Below, in pieces: positions 9,401-17,613 of a DNA stretch of 63,383 bases. This DNA is from Paenibacillus sp. oral taxon 786 str. D14 (GTDB lineage: Bacteria > Bacillota > Bacilli > Paenibacillales > Paenibacillaceae): positions 11,696-75,078 of the forward strand of contig NZ_GG695972.1 of the NCBI RefSeq assembly GCF_000159955.1, given 5' to 3'. Positions within the stretch are counted from its first letter, which is position 1. Every line of letters begins with the position of its first letter. The position numbers were made by a program, and so were the translations under genes. The notes under the pieces are model-generated. The model was not told the DNA's origin. It worked only from the letters and a program-made list of their open reading frames with translations, and ran no database searches.

Positions 9401-10666
9401 CTGCTCGATGCGGCCAAAGACAAGGCATCCCGGGCGGAAGCACAGCTGGTGCTGCTGCGGGAGCAGGCAGAAGTGCTGCACGTCGAGTTGGAACGAACGC
9501 TGGAGCAACTGCTAGCAGAGCTGCGCCAAGGTCTGGTTGACGAGTGGCGGAGCGTAGCGACTGAGGCGGATACAGCGAACGCGGCGAACTCGGGCGCAGC
9601 CACAACTCGGGCAGTTTTCCTGCAGGCCTCTGCCAAAGAAATTCTGCGGCAATACGAACCCTTGTTTACCGGGCGTAATGCCGAAAACATCGTTAACCGT
9701 TTGTTGGAGCAGTTTAATGCCGCGCGCATGCTGCTGACGGAGTATGTGCTGGAGACGGTTGCGGATGAAACAACCGGACGTTTGTTGCTGCTTTCCATGC
9801 GTAACCCCCGCCAGCCGCTGCCGCCGCAGGCGTTGCTGGAAGAACTCGAACAGCAGGAAGCGGAGCAAAGCGCTTTGTTAAGTGAGAAAGACCGCGAACT
9901 GTATGAGGAAATCATTCTCCGCAGTGTTGGCAAAGCGATCCGGCAGCGAATTCACCGTGCGGAGCAATGGGTGCGGGAAATGAACAAGCTAATGGAGGAG
10001 CGAGACACATCAAGCGGTCTTCGCTTGAAGCTTGAGTGGCAACCTAAAGTCGCGGCGGGGGAACAGCAACTCGATGTCTCCGACCTGGTCGAACTGTTGA
10101 AGCGGGATTCTCATAGGCTGCGCGAGGACGAAATCGACGCGATGATCGAGCATTTTCGTGGGCAAATCGTCAGCGCAAAACAGGCAGCCCAGGAGGAGCA
10201 GGAATCGCTGCGTCAACATCTCTACCAAGTGCTAGATTATCGCAACTGGTTCCAGTTTGAACTGAAATACAAAAAAGGTGAGCAGATTGGTTACCGTCCG
10301 CTCACCGATGCGCGCTTCAACGTGCTGAGCGGGGGCGAAAAGGCAATGGCCATGTATATTCCGCTGTTCGCCGCCACATGGTCGCGGTATTCCGACGCGA
10401 GAACCGACGCGCCGCGGCTTATTTCTCTTGACGAAGCGTTCGCGGGCGTGGATGAGGAGAACATGCGGGATATGTTCAAGCTGCTGACGGATATGGGCTT
10501 TGACTATATGATGACCTCCCAGGTGCTGTGGGGTTGCTACGATACGGTTCCAAAGCTGGCGATTTATGAGATTTACCGGCCGAAGGACGTCGATTTCGTT
10601 ACCTTGTTCCGCTACCGTTGGAATGGCAAAATCAAGGAATATATAGAAAGCGGTGCAGAAGAATGA
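6461..10666 (+). CDS. jetC: Wadjet type II SMC-like ATPase JetC (TIGR02680-like)
   Basis: This 1401-residue SMC/MukB-like ATPase is the motor of the Wadjet complex. The Walker A motif GANGSGKS lies at residues 57-64. The ABC signature LSGGEK is at 1289-1294, and the Walker B LISLDEA at about 1320-1326 is followed by a D-loop (FAGVDEEN). Between the heads are long heptad-rich coiled coils at about 280-480 and 770-1090. They flank a globular hinge-like section at about 626-770 (GAPLFAACDFRPH, GLLDAWLSPDGR) that is typical of TIGR02680 proteins. The length is normal for the family and all ATPase motifs are intact. The stop codon overlaps the jetD start by four bases (ATGA). RecN/SbcC alternatives are rejected because of the four-gene context. 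Confidence 0.95.
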   Translation: MEQQMVEQESGLRADGASGQGGRAAARWQMHRVGILNFWYYDEEEFQLEEGRLILRGANGSGKSVTMQSFLPLVLDGDKRAHRLDPFGSRDRRIEYYLLGEEDGGKTDTTGYLWMEFKHGATGAYRTVGIGLRARRNAAQVQFWGFLLEDGRRIGRDFWLYDRNGWLEDGVRIPLDRKELEAKVGTGGQVVLDQKSYQDMVNKHIFGFADTDAYQDLLQLMIQLRSPKLSKDFKPSAIYEILHQALPPLMEEELRPLSEVLEDMDQMTDRLDELKRHRAEMVKLQERYDFYNKHVLYTKSEDMLEAKAAYDEVAARVRRSEETLAQAEAEKAGAVTERSGIQNRLQEIAVERELLEKHEAIGKQREYEAAAAALADTEKQLERAKEKAGKARIKQEQLERGLQEAEAKRDTAEREQRELLNELEAIAGDMEFAGHVVYHRYWTANVPVDDLWKEAWRKDLRTHRDAVERGLAKAAEEKMAAALVKESEIELGEASRARDEAERERGERDKRFADSKEAFKDEIVAWQSGLRQLPFNEEALRETFGALREYGLEQTSLEPVRGPLLDRYEAARDRLVARRLDMEKQRRDLLAERSSLQEEKRGWEQSREPEPGRSTARAKFREANAERGGAPLFAACDFRPHVGDDTKARIEEALERSGLLDAWLSPDGRVQECGNDDEEAWIVPRPQEFGYTLADMLVADPPEGSGLTAAAIDAVLRSFLWDEEGGLLDDGDWSGMIAADGSYRLGPLAGKAAVKERAEYIGKETRRRTRMMEIARLGEAIARLDAVLRELDERLAGQEAAERQLAVERELFPGGADLAGALRELQAADYRLQAAARQEAQANERFKAKSAQWRELQRELVELTANWTRLKREPDLAAAVNALRDYEASLSDLHSAWRQYRDAHASWERFKDELDALILELEDEEALAEELGERQRDQRAQVDTLRRLIEELGLADVARRLEELKREQSALLVRVKEQERLLDAAKDKASRAEAQLVLLREQAEVLHVELERTLEQLLAELRQGLVDEWRSVATEADTANAANSGAATTRAVFLQASAKEILRQYEPLFTGRNAENIVNRLLEQFNAARMLLTEYVLETVADETTGRLLLLSMRNPRQPLPPQALLEELEQQEAEQSALLSEKDRELYEEIILRSVGKAIRQRIHRAEQWVREMNKLMEERDTSSGLRLKLEWQPKVAAGEQQLDVSDLVELLKRDSHRLREDEIDAMIEHFRGQIVSAKQAAQEEQESLRQHLYQVLDYRNWFQFELKYKKGEQIGYRPLTDARFNVLSGGEKAMAMYIPLFAATWSRYSDARTDAPRLISLDEAFAGVDEENMRDMFKLLTDMGFDYMMTSQVLWGCYDTVPKLAIYEIYRPKDVDFVTLFRYRWNGKIKEYIESGAEE

Positions 10667-12114
10667 GCGGCGGGCGGATGAACGATCGTTCAGATCAGGC
10701 GGCCAAAGCCCGGGACTATTTTTCTCGTCCCGGGTTCAAGAGAATGCTCGAAGCCGTCTGGAAGCGATACGCCAGTCTGGAGAAGGCGGGCGGGCACGCC
10801 GTCATCAGTAGATCTACTGCAGCGGAATGCGAGGCGATCAATACCTTTTTTGGCTGGTACAAAAAACCGGGGGACGATATCCGAGTACCACTTGCGGATT
10901 TTGAACAGGAATTGCTGGAATCGGCATTTACCTTCACGATTACCGAACTTCATGAAGTCCTGACCGGCGAGCCGCTGCGAACCAAATCGGATCGGGAATT
11001 GCTGGCGATGCAGGAGTGGGGGAGGTTGTTTGAGACCCTGGAAGCCCAGTTTGCGGAGCAAGGAACGCCACTCCAGCCGGCTGTGGCGGAATGGTTAAGT
11101 GGTTTGCGCCACGGCCGTGCAGCCGGTTACCGCACCTTGCGTGAGCTGTGGCGCGCTGCTCCCGAGACGGCGCAAAGAGAGCTGGCGAGTGCCACATGCG
11201 CGTGGAACCTGCTGCTTGCGGGGGATGCAACAGCAGGTTTGGGCGAGAACGGTAGCCCACCATCAGCTGTCCGCCTACCGGTGCTGGCCGCGCAAACTAC
11301 CGGCGATCCGCATGCGCTGGACCGGAACGTCCCGGCAGGGCGGCTGCTGTTCCAGGCCTTACGCTCCAAGGAGCTTGGGAAGCAGTTTGCCGAAACGGAT
11401 CAAACTGACCCATCAGATCCCGAGGCGATACCCGGCTTGTCATCCGGAGTGGATACCTTGGAGGCGCGGGAGATTTACCGCAGCGCGGGAATTTTTGATG
11501 ACGACATATCTTCTCTCGTTCATATTTATTGCCCTTGGGACGGCGGTAACGGGCCATATGTTTTATCGTTAAGGCAAGTTGAGATAACCAGCGTGCTTTC
11601 TCCGATCACCGATTTTTATGTGGTAGAGAATCCAGCGGTATTTTCCACTTTGGTTGATTTGAATGAAGCCAATGAATCCGCCTATACTGCGGGACCGATG
11701 CTAGTTTGCACCAGTGGACCGGCAAGCGCAGCGGCATTGCGCCTGATCGATCGTTATTTGGAGGAAAACCTGGTTTCCGGCCACCTATATTACTCTGGTG
11801 ATTTTGATGTTAAAGGGATTTCGATCGGAAATGTTCTGGCTTCCCGTTATGGGGACCGATTTACCGCCTGGCGTTTTAACCGGGAAAGTTACATGGAGGG
11901 GTGTGCCTTGGCGCTTCCCAATGGCGTAACCTTATCAACAGAAGAGCGGCTTCGTTTGGCTAAGATGCAGGCCATTTGGGATAACTCGCTGTGCAACACG
12001 ATGCGCGATGTAGGACGTAAGCTATTTCAAGAGCAAATAATCGTAAATTTGATCAATGATTGGCGAAAAGCGGTCATAGGAGGGGAGATCGGCGGCCGTT
12101 TGCATTCCAAATGA
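10663..12114 (+). CDS. jetD: Wadjet type II nuclease JetD (DUF2399, TIGR02679-like; Toprim fold)
   Basis: This 483-residue protein completes the Wadjet operon. JetD is the nuclease subunit that cuts the circular DNA trapped by JetABC, and it resembles the topoisomerase VI/Spo11 A subunit. The C-terminal half shows Toprim-like metal ligands: E322 in YVVENPAVF and D380/D382 in SGDFDVKG, followed by ISIGNVLASRYG. The frame is open upstream to 10618, but the ATG at 10663, overlapping the jetC stop as ATGA, is chosen because it gives standard coupling and homology begins there. Catalytic residues look intact, so the whole system is predicted functional. No terminator is obvious downstream. Confidence 0.92.
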   Translation: MSGGRMNDRSDQAAKARDYFSRPGFKRMLEAVWKRYASLEKAGGHAVISRSTAAECEAINTFFGWYKKPGDDIRVPLADFEQELLESAFTFTITELHEVLTGEPLRTKSDRELLAMQEWGRLFETLEAQFAEQGTPLQPAVAEWLSGLRHGRAAGYRTLRELWRAAPETAQRELASATCAWNLLLAGDATAGLGENGSPPSAVRLPVLAAQTTGDPHALDRNVPAGRLLFQALRSKELGKQFAETDQTDPSDPEAIPGLSSGVDTLEAREIYRSAGIFDDDISSLVHIYCPWDGGNGPYVLSLRQVEITSVLSPITDFYVVENPAVFSTLVDLNEANESAYTAGPMLVCTSGPASAAALRLIDRYLEENLVSGHLYYSGDFDVKGISIGNVLASRYGDRFTAWRFNRESYMEGCALALPNGVTLSTEERLRLAKMQAIWDNSLCNTMRDVGRKLFQEQIIVNLINDWRKAVIGGEIGGRLHSK

Positions 12115-12404
12115 AGTGCGCAATATCATGCAACGGATGTACAGAATTAAGCTGGACATTTATGAGCGATATGACGTTAAAGTGAAAGCTGTAAATGTAT
12201 TCTTCTTAAGACCGGTGCTGTGGTTCTGTCTAGGAGCTGCCTCGTGCTGGTCTTATTTTTGTTTTCTGTTCTTTATTCCCATTTCTCGCGCCAACCCTGC
12301 ATTCCTGTCCATATCGAGCACAAAGGACGTTCTCATTTCGGCACCGATCCCGTATGCTTAAAGTAACTTTGGTGTGGACAAGGACGGAAAGGAAGGTGAT
12401 CTGC
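12115..12404. other. Intergenic region between jetD and the AraC-type regulator
   Basis: About 290 bases. One open frame (12116-12361) has no credible start and no similarity that I recognise. No clear terminator hairpin follows jetD. Confidence 0.4.
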
Positions 12405-14711
12405 TTGGGGAAGAACAAGATCAATCTGCTGACCAAGCTGTTGATTTCCTATTGGCTTGTGCTGCTGTTTCCGGTGCTGATCATTTTGTTCTATTATTAT
12501 CCGCAGTCGGCGACGGCGGTGAGAGCGAAGGAAATGGATTGGAACGCTCATATCACGGAGCAGTTCATGACGTCGATGGACACGTTCACGCGATATGTGT
12601 ACAATCTGCCGTTCGAGCTGGCGCAGAATCGGGAGTTCCGGCTGTACCAGGCGGAGGAGAGCGATTACCAGCGAGTGCTAATTGCGAATGAAATGAAAAA
12701 ATACAACGCCACCGATGCCTTCATTTACAACACCCTGCTCTATGTGCGAAACATCGGCATGTTATTCTCCAAAACTGGAAGCGCATACAGTTTGGAGGAT
12801 ATGGCCACTCCCGGGATCGGCTTCACCTATGAGGATTGGCAACCCGCCTATATGAAGGAGACGTTGAACACGTTGGACGCGCCTCTCGTCCGGCCGGTGG
12901 AGGAGATCGTCATTCCCGGCAACAACCGGGTGCGGATGCTGACCTTTCTGCAGCCGTTGCCGGTCGGCGGGTCCCATTCCCCCGGCGTGGTGATGATCCT
13001 GGTTCGGGAGGATACGATTCTACGCATGATGCGATCGGTGTCCGAGCACTATCTCGGAGACTTTTTTATCCTCGACGGGCAGGGCCAGCCGTTGGTCGCT
13101 TCAAACGGTTCGCTGTACCGGAGCTCGGACGATCTGCCGAGTCTGGTGGAGCGAATGGAGCGGGAGAACGGCGGCGATCCCGTCTCCGGCATCCACCAAA
13201 TCAACGGCACAACGTATATCGTCTCCTATGCGGTTTCGGACAAAAACGGCTGGAAATACGTCAGCCTGCTTCCGCTAACGGAATCGCTGCAGGATTTGCG
13301 CGCGATCCAGTTGAAAACCGCGCTGCTGGTCGGCTTCATCCTCCTGCTGGAGGTTATCGTGATTTACGTCTCGATCCGCAACAATTACCACCCGATCAAA
13401 CGGCTGGTGGAGTTTGCCACCGGCTTGTTCGAGCCGCAGGAGCAAAAGCCGATGAACGAGCTCGAGACGCTCCGCTATACGCTTAGCGGCTTATCCGCCG
13501 CCAACAGCCGGCTGGACGAGGAAGTGAAGGGGACGCTTCCCTTGATGCGGGACAACCTGCTGCTCGAGCTGGTGAACGGACACTTCCTCGCTTGGGAGCC
13601 GTTCGCGAAGGAGGCGGCAAAGGTTGGGATCGGCCTGGACGGGCCGCTCCTTACGGTGGCCGTTATTTCCTGCGAAGCCGGGACGGAAGCGGCGGAGCGG
13701 ATTTGGGGCGCTTGCCGAAGCGAAGAAGAGCGGTTTCCCGCAGGCGTGAAGGGGTATTTTTTCAAAAGCATCTATCACCACGAAATCGTGCTGGTCTGCG
13801 CCCATGGCGCGAATTTTGCACTCAAAGCGCATTTGGCGCGGCTGCAAGAGGAACTTCAGCGGCAGGCGGACGAAGTTGAAGATGATGGCGCCGGAGGAGG
13901 CCGGGCCATTATCGGCATCGGTCGTCCTGGCGAAGGGCGGAATCCCCAGGCCGCGCATGTTTCCTATTTGCAAGCGCAGCGCACAGCGGAGCAACTGAGG
14001 CTTCGCGGCGACAGCGCCTTGCTATGCTACGACGAGTTCGAAACGCCGTCAGCCGGGACGGTATCCTATTTCGCCGAGCTGCTGCAATCCCTGGAGCTGG
14101 CTATTCTGAAAAACGAAGCTGCCCAGGTGGAATCCCTGATTGAACGGCTCGCCGGTTACCTTAGCGGCAACGGGATGTCGCCGCACATGCTGCGCAGCGT
14201 GTACTTGAACACGGCAAGCGTGATCTTCAACGGGCTTCAGCGGTTCCGTCAGGACGACCAGAGTCTGCTGCGCCTGACCGACGCCGCGTTTGGGCCCCGC
14301 TACACGCTGGAGCAAATGGCCGGAATCTTGCGGGAGAGCGGGGACAAGCTGTGCGAGATGATCCGTGAGACGGTGCCCCAAAGCCGTATGGCTTCCCGGG
14401 AGGAATTGCTCGCAGCACTTGAAGAGATGGGCACGGACCCGAATTGTTCCCTGCAGCTAATGGCTGACTATTTCAGCATGTCGGCGTCTAACTTCAGCCA
14501 TTATTTCAAGAAAACGGTAGGCCAGAACTTCAAGGAGACGCTCGACCGGCTGCGCATCCGGCAAGCTGCACGTTTATTACGGGAAAGCGAAGAGACCCTG
14601 GAGGCAATTGCTGCCCAGTGCGGATATACCAACCTCTCCAGCTTTATCCGCTCCTTCAAGAAGATTCTGGGCACCACCCCTGGCCAATATCGGCAAACCT
14701 ACAAAGGCTAA
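12405..14711 (+). CDS. Membrane-bound AraC-family transcriptional regulator with extracellular sensor
   Basis: This 768-residue one-component regulator combines a sensor and a DNA-binding output in one chain. A first membrane segment (LLISYWLVLLFPVLIILFYY) lies at about residues 9-30. An extracytoplasmic Cache-like region follows to about 300, then a second membrane segment (TALLVGFILLLEVIVIYV) at about 304-322. A C-terminal AraC HTH pair begins near 680 (LQLMADYFSMSASNFSHYF and IAAQCGYTNLSSFIRSFKK). A TTG start at 12405 is preferred because AAGGAAGGTGAT precedes it; an ATG at 12354 would add 17 residues without a ribosome binding site. Such proteins are common in Paenibacillus beside LplABC-type sugar importers and probably control the genes that follow. 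Confidence 0.87.
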   Translation: MGKNKINLLTKLLISYWLVLLFPVLIILFYYYPQSATAVRAKEMDWNAHITEQFMTSMDTFTRYVYNLPFELAQNREFRLYQAEESDYQRVLIANEMKKYNATDAFIYNTLLYVRNIGMLFSKTGSAYSLEDMATPGIGFTYEDWQPAYMKETLNTLDAPLVRPVEEIVIPGNNRVRMLTFLQPLPVGGSHSPGVVMILVREDTILRMMRSVSEHYLGDFFILDGQGQPLVASNGSLYRSSDDLPSLVERMERENGGDPVSGIHQINGTTYIVSYAVSDKNGWKYVSLLPLTESLQDLRAIQLKTALLVGFILLLEVIVIYVSIRNNYHPIKRLVEFATGLFEPQEQKPMNELETLRYTLSGLSAANSRLDEEVKGTLPLMRDNLLLELVNGHFLAWEPFAKEAAKVGIGLDGPLLTVAVISCEAGTEAAERIWGACRSEEERFPAGVKGYFFKSIYHHEIVLVCAHGANFALKAHLARLQEELQRQADEVEDDGAGGGRAIIGIGRPGEGRNPQAAHVSYLQAQRTAEQLRLRGDSALLCYDEFETPSAGTVSYFAELLQSLELAILKNEAAQVESLIERLAGYLSGNGMSPHMLRSVYLNTASVIFNGLQRFRQDDQSLLRLTDAAFGPRYTLEQMAGILRESGDKLCEMIRETVPQSRMASREELLAALEEMGTDPNCSLQLMADYFSMSASNFSHYFKKTVGQNFKETLDRLRIRQAARLLRESEETLEAIAAQCGYTNLSSFIRSFKKILGTTPGQYRQTYKG

Positions 14712-14823
14712 GCATTCGTATCTATTTCTTTTTGAACTGGAGCCAGATCGGCGTTTTTTGAATATTTACAAAATTTGAATCGGGTTGAAAAGCCCGGTCC
14801 CGCAGTCTGGCTGATGATCCTAA

Positions 14824-14837
14824 AGTAATCGCTTTCA
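14824..14837 (+). promoter_or_regulatory. Candidate CcpA cre box
   Basis: AGTAATCGCTTTCA fits the cre consensus TGWAANCGNTNWCA with one mismatch, at the first base. It lies about 180 bases before a sugar-importer lipoprotein gene, a sensible place for catabolite repression. Confidence 0.5.
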
Positions 14838-14966
14838 AAAAATGAAAATTGGTCCAAAACCGCCCGTTTACGCAGCTTGGCATTGCCCGTTAAAGTCTAT
14901 GGTGCCTGGATTGGCCAGGCAAGGCAAAGACGGCGGCAGCCATCGTAGACGGAATCCGCGAAGAAA

Positions 14967-14980
14967 TGTGAACGCTTTCG
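14967..14980 (+). promoter_or_regulatory. Second, weaker cre-like box
   Basis: TGTGAACGCTTTCG matches the cre consensus with two mismatches (position 4 and the last base). It lies about 40 bases before the lipoprotein start, where CcpA binding could block transcription. Confidence 0.35.
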
Positions 14981-15020
14981 TACACGGCCGCCGCTCAAAT
15001 CTAATTTGGGGGGAAAGGGA

Positions 15021-16658
15021 ATGCGAAAAAAAGTAACCGTTTTCATGTCATCCGTGTTGGTCGTGGTGATGCTGCTGGCCGGATGCGGCTCGGGAGGAGG
15101 CAATGCTGGCAATACCTCGAGTACGCCGGATGGCGCAGCCGGTACGCCCGGGAACACCACCGGGGAGAAGGTGAAGCTGACGGCGATCATGACAAAGCAC
15201 CCATTAACCAAGCCGCTCGCCGAAATGGAGTGGCTGCAACAGGTGGAGGACAAGGCCGGCGTGGACATTGAATGGCAGGAGATCACGGCGGATTGGGGGC
15301 AGAAGAAAGGAACGATGCTGGCGAGCGGGGATATCCCAGATCTGTTCATCGGGCCGAACGTAATCACCGACGCGGATTTCGCTCAGTTCCAGGGGTTGTT
15401 CCAAGACCTGTCCACGATGCTGGATCAGGCCCCGAACGTGCAGGCCATGTTCGAGGCCAAGCCGGAGACCCGGCTGATCGCTACTCAACCCGACGGCAAA
15501 ATCTACGGTTTGCCGAAGTATCAGCGGTTTTGGCCGGCCGCGTCCACCAGACAATACATCAACCAGAAGTGGCTGGATCATCTGGGGCTTCAGATGCCGA
15601 CGAACTGGGATGAGCTGTATGACGTGCTTGTGGCGTTCAAGGAGAAGGACGCGAACGGAAACGGCGACCCGAACGACGAAATCCCGATGGATTGGCCGGG
15701 TGGGATCGGCGGCTACTTCAACCCGGCCGTACTGCTTGGCAGCACGGGGATGACCTTGTCCGACGGGAACGCGGAAGGCTACTTCGTCGAGGACGGTCAG
15801 GTGAAGAATTACCTGATCGATGACCGGTATAAACAGATGGTTGCCTTCCTGAGCAAGCTGTACAAGGCCGGGTTAATCAACCGGGAAGTGTTCACTCACG
15901 ATTACACGAAATACCAATCCGTCGCCCGCGGGGAAGGAGATACGGCCAAGGTCGGCTTTACCTGGGGCTGGGTGGCGTCGGACCGGTTCGGTGAGCAACT
16001 CGCTCCGCAATACACGTCCATGGCCCCGCTGAAAGTATCGGCCGCGGACACCGTAAAGCCCTCCTGGATGTACGATTACTACAACCTGAACTACGGCGTG
16101 AACCACATCGTCATGTCGGCCAAAGCGAAAAACAAGGAAGCCGCCATGCGCTTCATCAACGAGCTGTACGACCCCAAGGTCGGCATCCAGGTGTTGTTCG
16201 GCTCGATCGGCCCGAATATCCAGGACAACGGGGATGGTTCGTATAGCGTACTGCCGCCGGCCGATGCCAAGATGGACCCGGGTACGTGGAAATGGACGTC
16301 GACCATGGCGGACAACGGCGCTTTTTATATCTCGGACGATATGAAGCTGACCCTTGGCAAAGATATGCAAGAGGTGCTTGGCCAATCGGAACCGCTCAAG
16401 GAAGCGCTGCAGGTGGACCAGGAGAACGATATTTTCCCGGCGATGTTTATCAAATACTCTACGATGGACAACAACACGTTAAGCCTCAATAATACCAACA
16501 TCATGAACCTCGCCAACGCTAATTTTGCCAAGTGGGTCACCAAAGGCGGCGTCGAGGCGGAATGGGACGCGTACGTGAAGGAAGCCCAGAAGGCCGGGAT
16601 CACGCAGAATCTGGAGATCATGCAGAAATACTACGAGGAATACAAGAGCAAAAAGTAA
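15021..16658 (+). CDS. LplA-type extracellular solute-binding lipoprotein
   Basis: This 545-residue lipoprotein has a signal peptide with the lipobox LLAGC (cysteine 22), followed by a Gly/Ser/Thr-rich linker typical of anchored Gram-positive binding proteins. The body resembles family 1 solute-binding proteins of the LplA/YtcQ type (EITADWGQKKGTMLASGDIPDLF, a family-like stretch, and YGLPKYQRF). These bind oligosaccharides released from plant polymers and deliver them to an LplB/LplC-type permease pair, which is what follows. The ATG at 15021 is chosen because of the strong GGGGGAAAGGGA before it. No ATPase is encoded nearby, so a shared MsmX-type ATPase is inferred. The exact sugar cannot be told from sequence. 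Confidence 0.9.
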   Translation: MRKKVTVFMSSVLVVVMLLAGCGSGGGNAGNTSSTPDGAAGTPGNTTGEKVKLTAIMTKHPLTKPLAEMEWLQQVEDKAGVDIEWQEITADWGQKKGTMLASGDIPDLFIGPNVITDADFAQFQGLFQDLSTMLDQAPNVQAMFEAKPETRLIATQPDGKIYGLPKYQRFWPAASTRQYINQKWLDHLGLQMPTNWDELYDVLVAFKEKDANGNGDPNDEIPMDWPGGIGGYFNPAVLLGSTGMTLSDGNAEGYFVEDGQVKNYLIDDRYKQMVAFLSKLYKAGLINREVFTHDYTKYQSVARGEGDTAKVGFTWGWVASDRFGEQLAPQYTSMAPLKVSAADTVKPSWMYDYYNLNYGVNHIVMSAKAKNKEAAMRFINELYDPKVGIQVLFGSIGPNIQDNGDGSYSVLPPADAKMDPGTWKWTSTMADNGAFYISDDMKLTLGKDMQEVLGQSEPLKEALQVDQENDIFPAMFIKYSTMDNNTLSLNNTNIMNLANANFAKWVTKGGVEAEWDAYVKEAQKAGITQNLEIMQKYYEEYKSKK

Positions 16659-16672
16659 GGGGGCCGAGTTGC

Positions 16673-17584
16673 ATGCAGGTTCGCAAAGGGCTGCAGGCCC
16701 TCGTACGCGATTATCAATTATGGATCATGATCCTGCCCGCGATCGCCGTTATCCTCATCTTTAACTATATCCCGATGTACGGAATCCAGCTCGCTTTCCG
16801 CGACTACGATTTCAGCAAAGGGCTGACCGGGGGCGAGTGGCGGGGACTGGCCTACTTTCAGCAGTTTATCGACAGCTATCTGTTCACCGACCTGATGCGG
16901 AACACGTTTCTGATTAGCCTGGCGAGCATCGTGCTCGGCTTCCCGGCTCCAATCGTACTGGCGCTCATTTTGAACCAGATCCGGCGCAAAAAAATGAAGC
17001 AGCTCATGCAAACGACGGTGTATCTGCCGCATTTTATCTCGGTGATCGTGCTGGTCGGCATGCTGAATGTGCTGCTGTCCCCCGAAACCGGGGTGGTCGG
17101 CTATATGTTCAAATATCTGGGGCTCGGACATATTAATCTGCTGGCATCCACCGAGACTTTCATCCCGGTTTATGTGCTTTCGGACATTTGGCAGCACTGC
17201 GGCTGGAACAGTATCATTTACCTGGCTGCCTTGTCTACGGTCGATCCCCAGCTCTACGACGCGGCCAAAATCGACGGCGCCACCCGGTGGCAGACAGTTC
17301 GCTTTGTTGACTTGCCGGCGCTCGTGCCAACGATCATCATTTTATTCATTCTCAGCATGGGGAACATTCTCAGCACCGGATTTGAGAAGATTTTCCTGAT
17401 GCAAAACGCGCTCAACCTCCCAGTTTCAGAAGTCATTGCCACCTACGTGTACAAAATCGGGATCGTGTCCAACCAGTTCAGCCTAGCTTCGGCCATCGGC
17501 TTGTTCAATACGCTGATTAACTTCGTGTTCCTGTTTGCCATGAACGCGATTTCGAAACGGGCCTCCCATAACAGCCTGTTCTAA
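16673..17584 (+). CDS. LplB-type sugar ABC transporter permease
   Basis: This 303-residue inner-membrane permease has about six membrane segments, beginning with LWIMILPAIAVILIFNYI. The early motif IPMYGIQLAFRDY is typical of LplB/YtcP-linked permeases. The EAA-loop region appears as AAKIDGATRWQTVRFVDLP, which docks the ATPase. It starts 14 bases after the lipoprotein stop with AAGGGGG upstream. The frame is open further back, but that part overlaps the lipoprotein gene and shows no homology. It forms a heterodimer with the following permease. Confidence 0.92.
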   Translation: MQVRKGLQALVRDYQLWIMILPAIAVILIFNYIPMYGIQLAFRDYDFSKGLTGGEWRGLAYFQQFIDSYLFTDLMRNTFLISLASIVLGFPAPIVLALILNQIRRKKMKQLMQTTVYLPHFISVIVLVGMLNVLLSPETGVVGYMFKYLGLGHINLLASTETFIPVYVLSDIWQHCGWNSIIYLAALSTVDPQLYDAAKIDGATRWQTVRFVDLPALVPTIIILFILSMGNILSTGFEKIFLMQNALNLPVSEVIATYVYKIGIVSNQFSLASAIGLFNTLINFVFLFAMNAISKRASHNSLF

Positions 17585-17613
17585 AATCGGAAGGAAAGGA
17601 GGAGACGACAGGC

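Larger units (their letters stand above)
14712..15020. other. Regulatory intergenic region upstream of the LplA-type lipoprotein
   Basis: About 309 bases with no gene. It holds two cre-like boxes (14824-14837 and 14967-14980) and a strong ribosome binding site (GGGGGGAAAGGGA) just before the lipoprotein ATG. This spacing is consistent with a promoter responding to the upstream AraC-type regulator. Confidence 0.55.

Noticed and set aside
6461..10666. JetC as SbcC or RecN repair protein
   Set aside because: The head motifs alone would fit, but the hinge-like section and the fixed jetA-B-C-D order point to Wadjet type II.
12116..12361. 81-codon frame after jetD
   Set aside because: No ribosome binding site, and the hydrophobic stretches are not flanked by plausible charges; no similarity seen.
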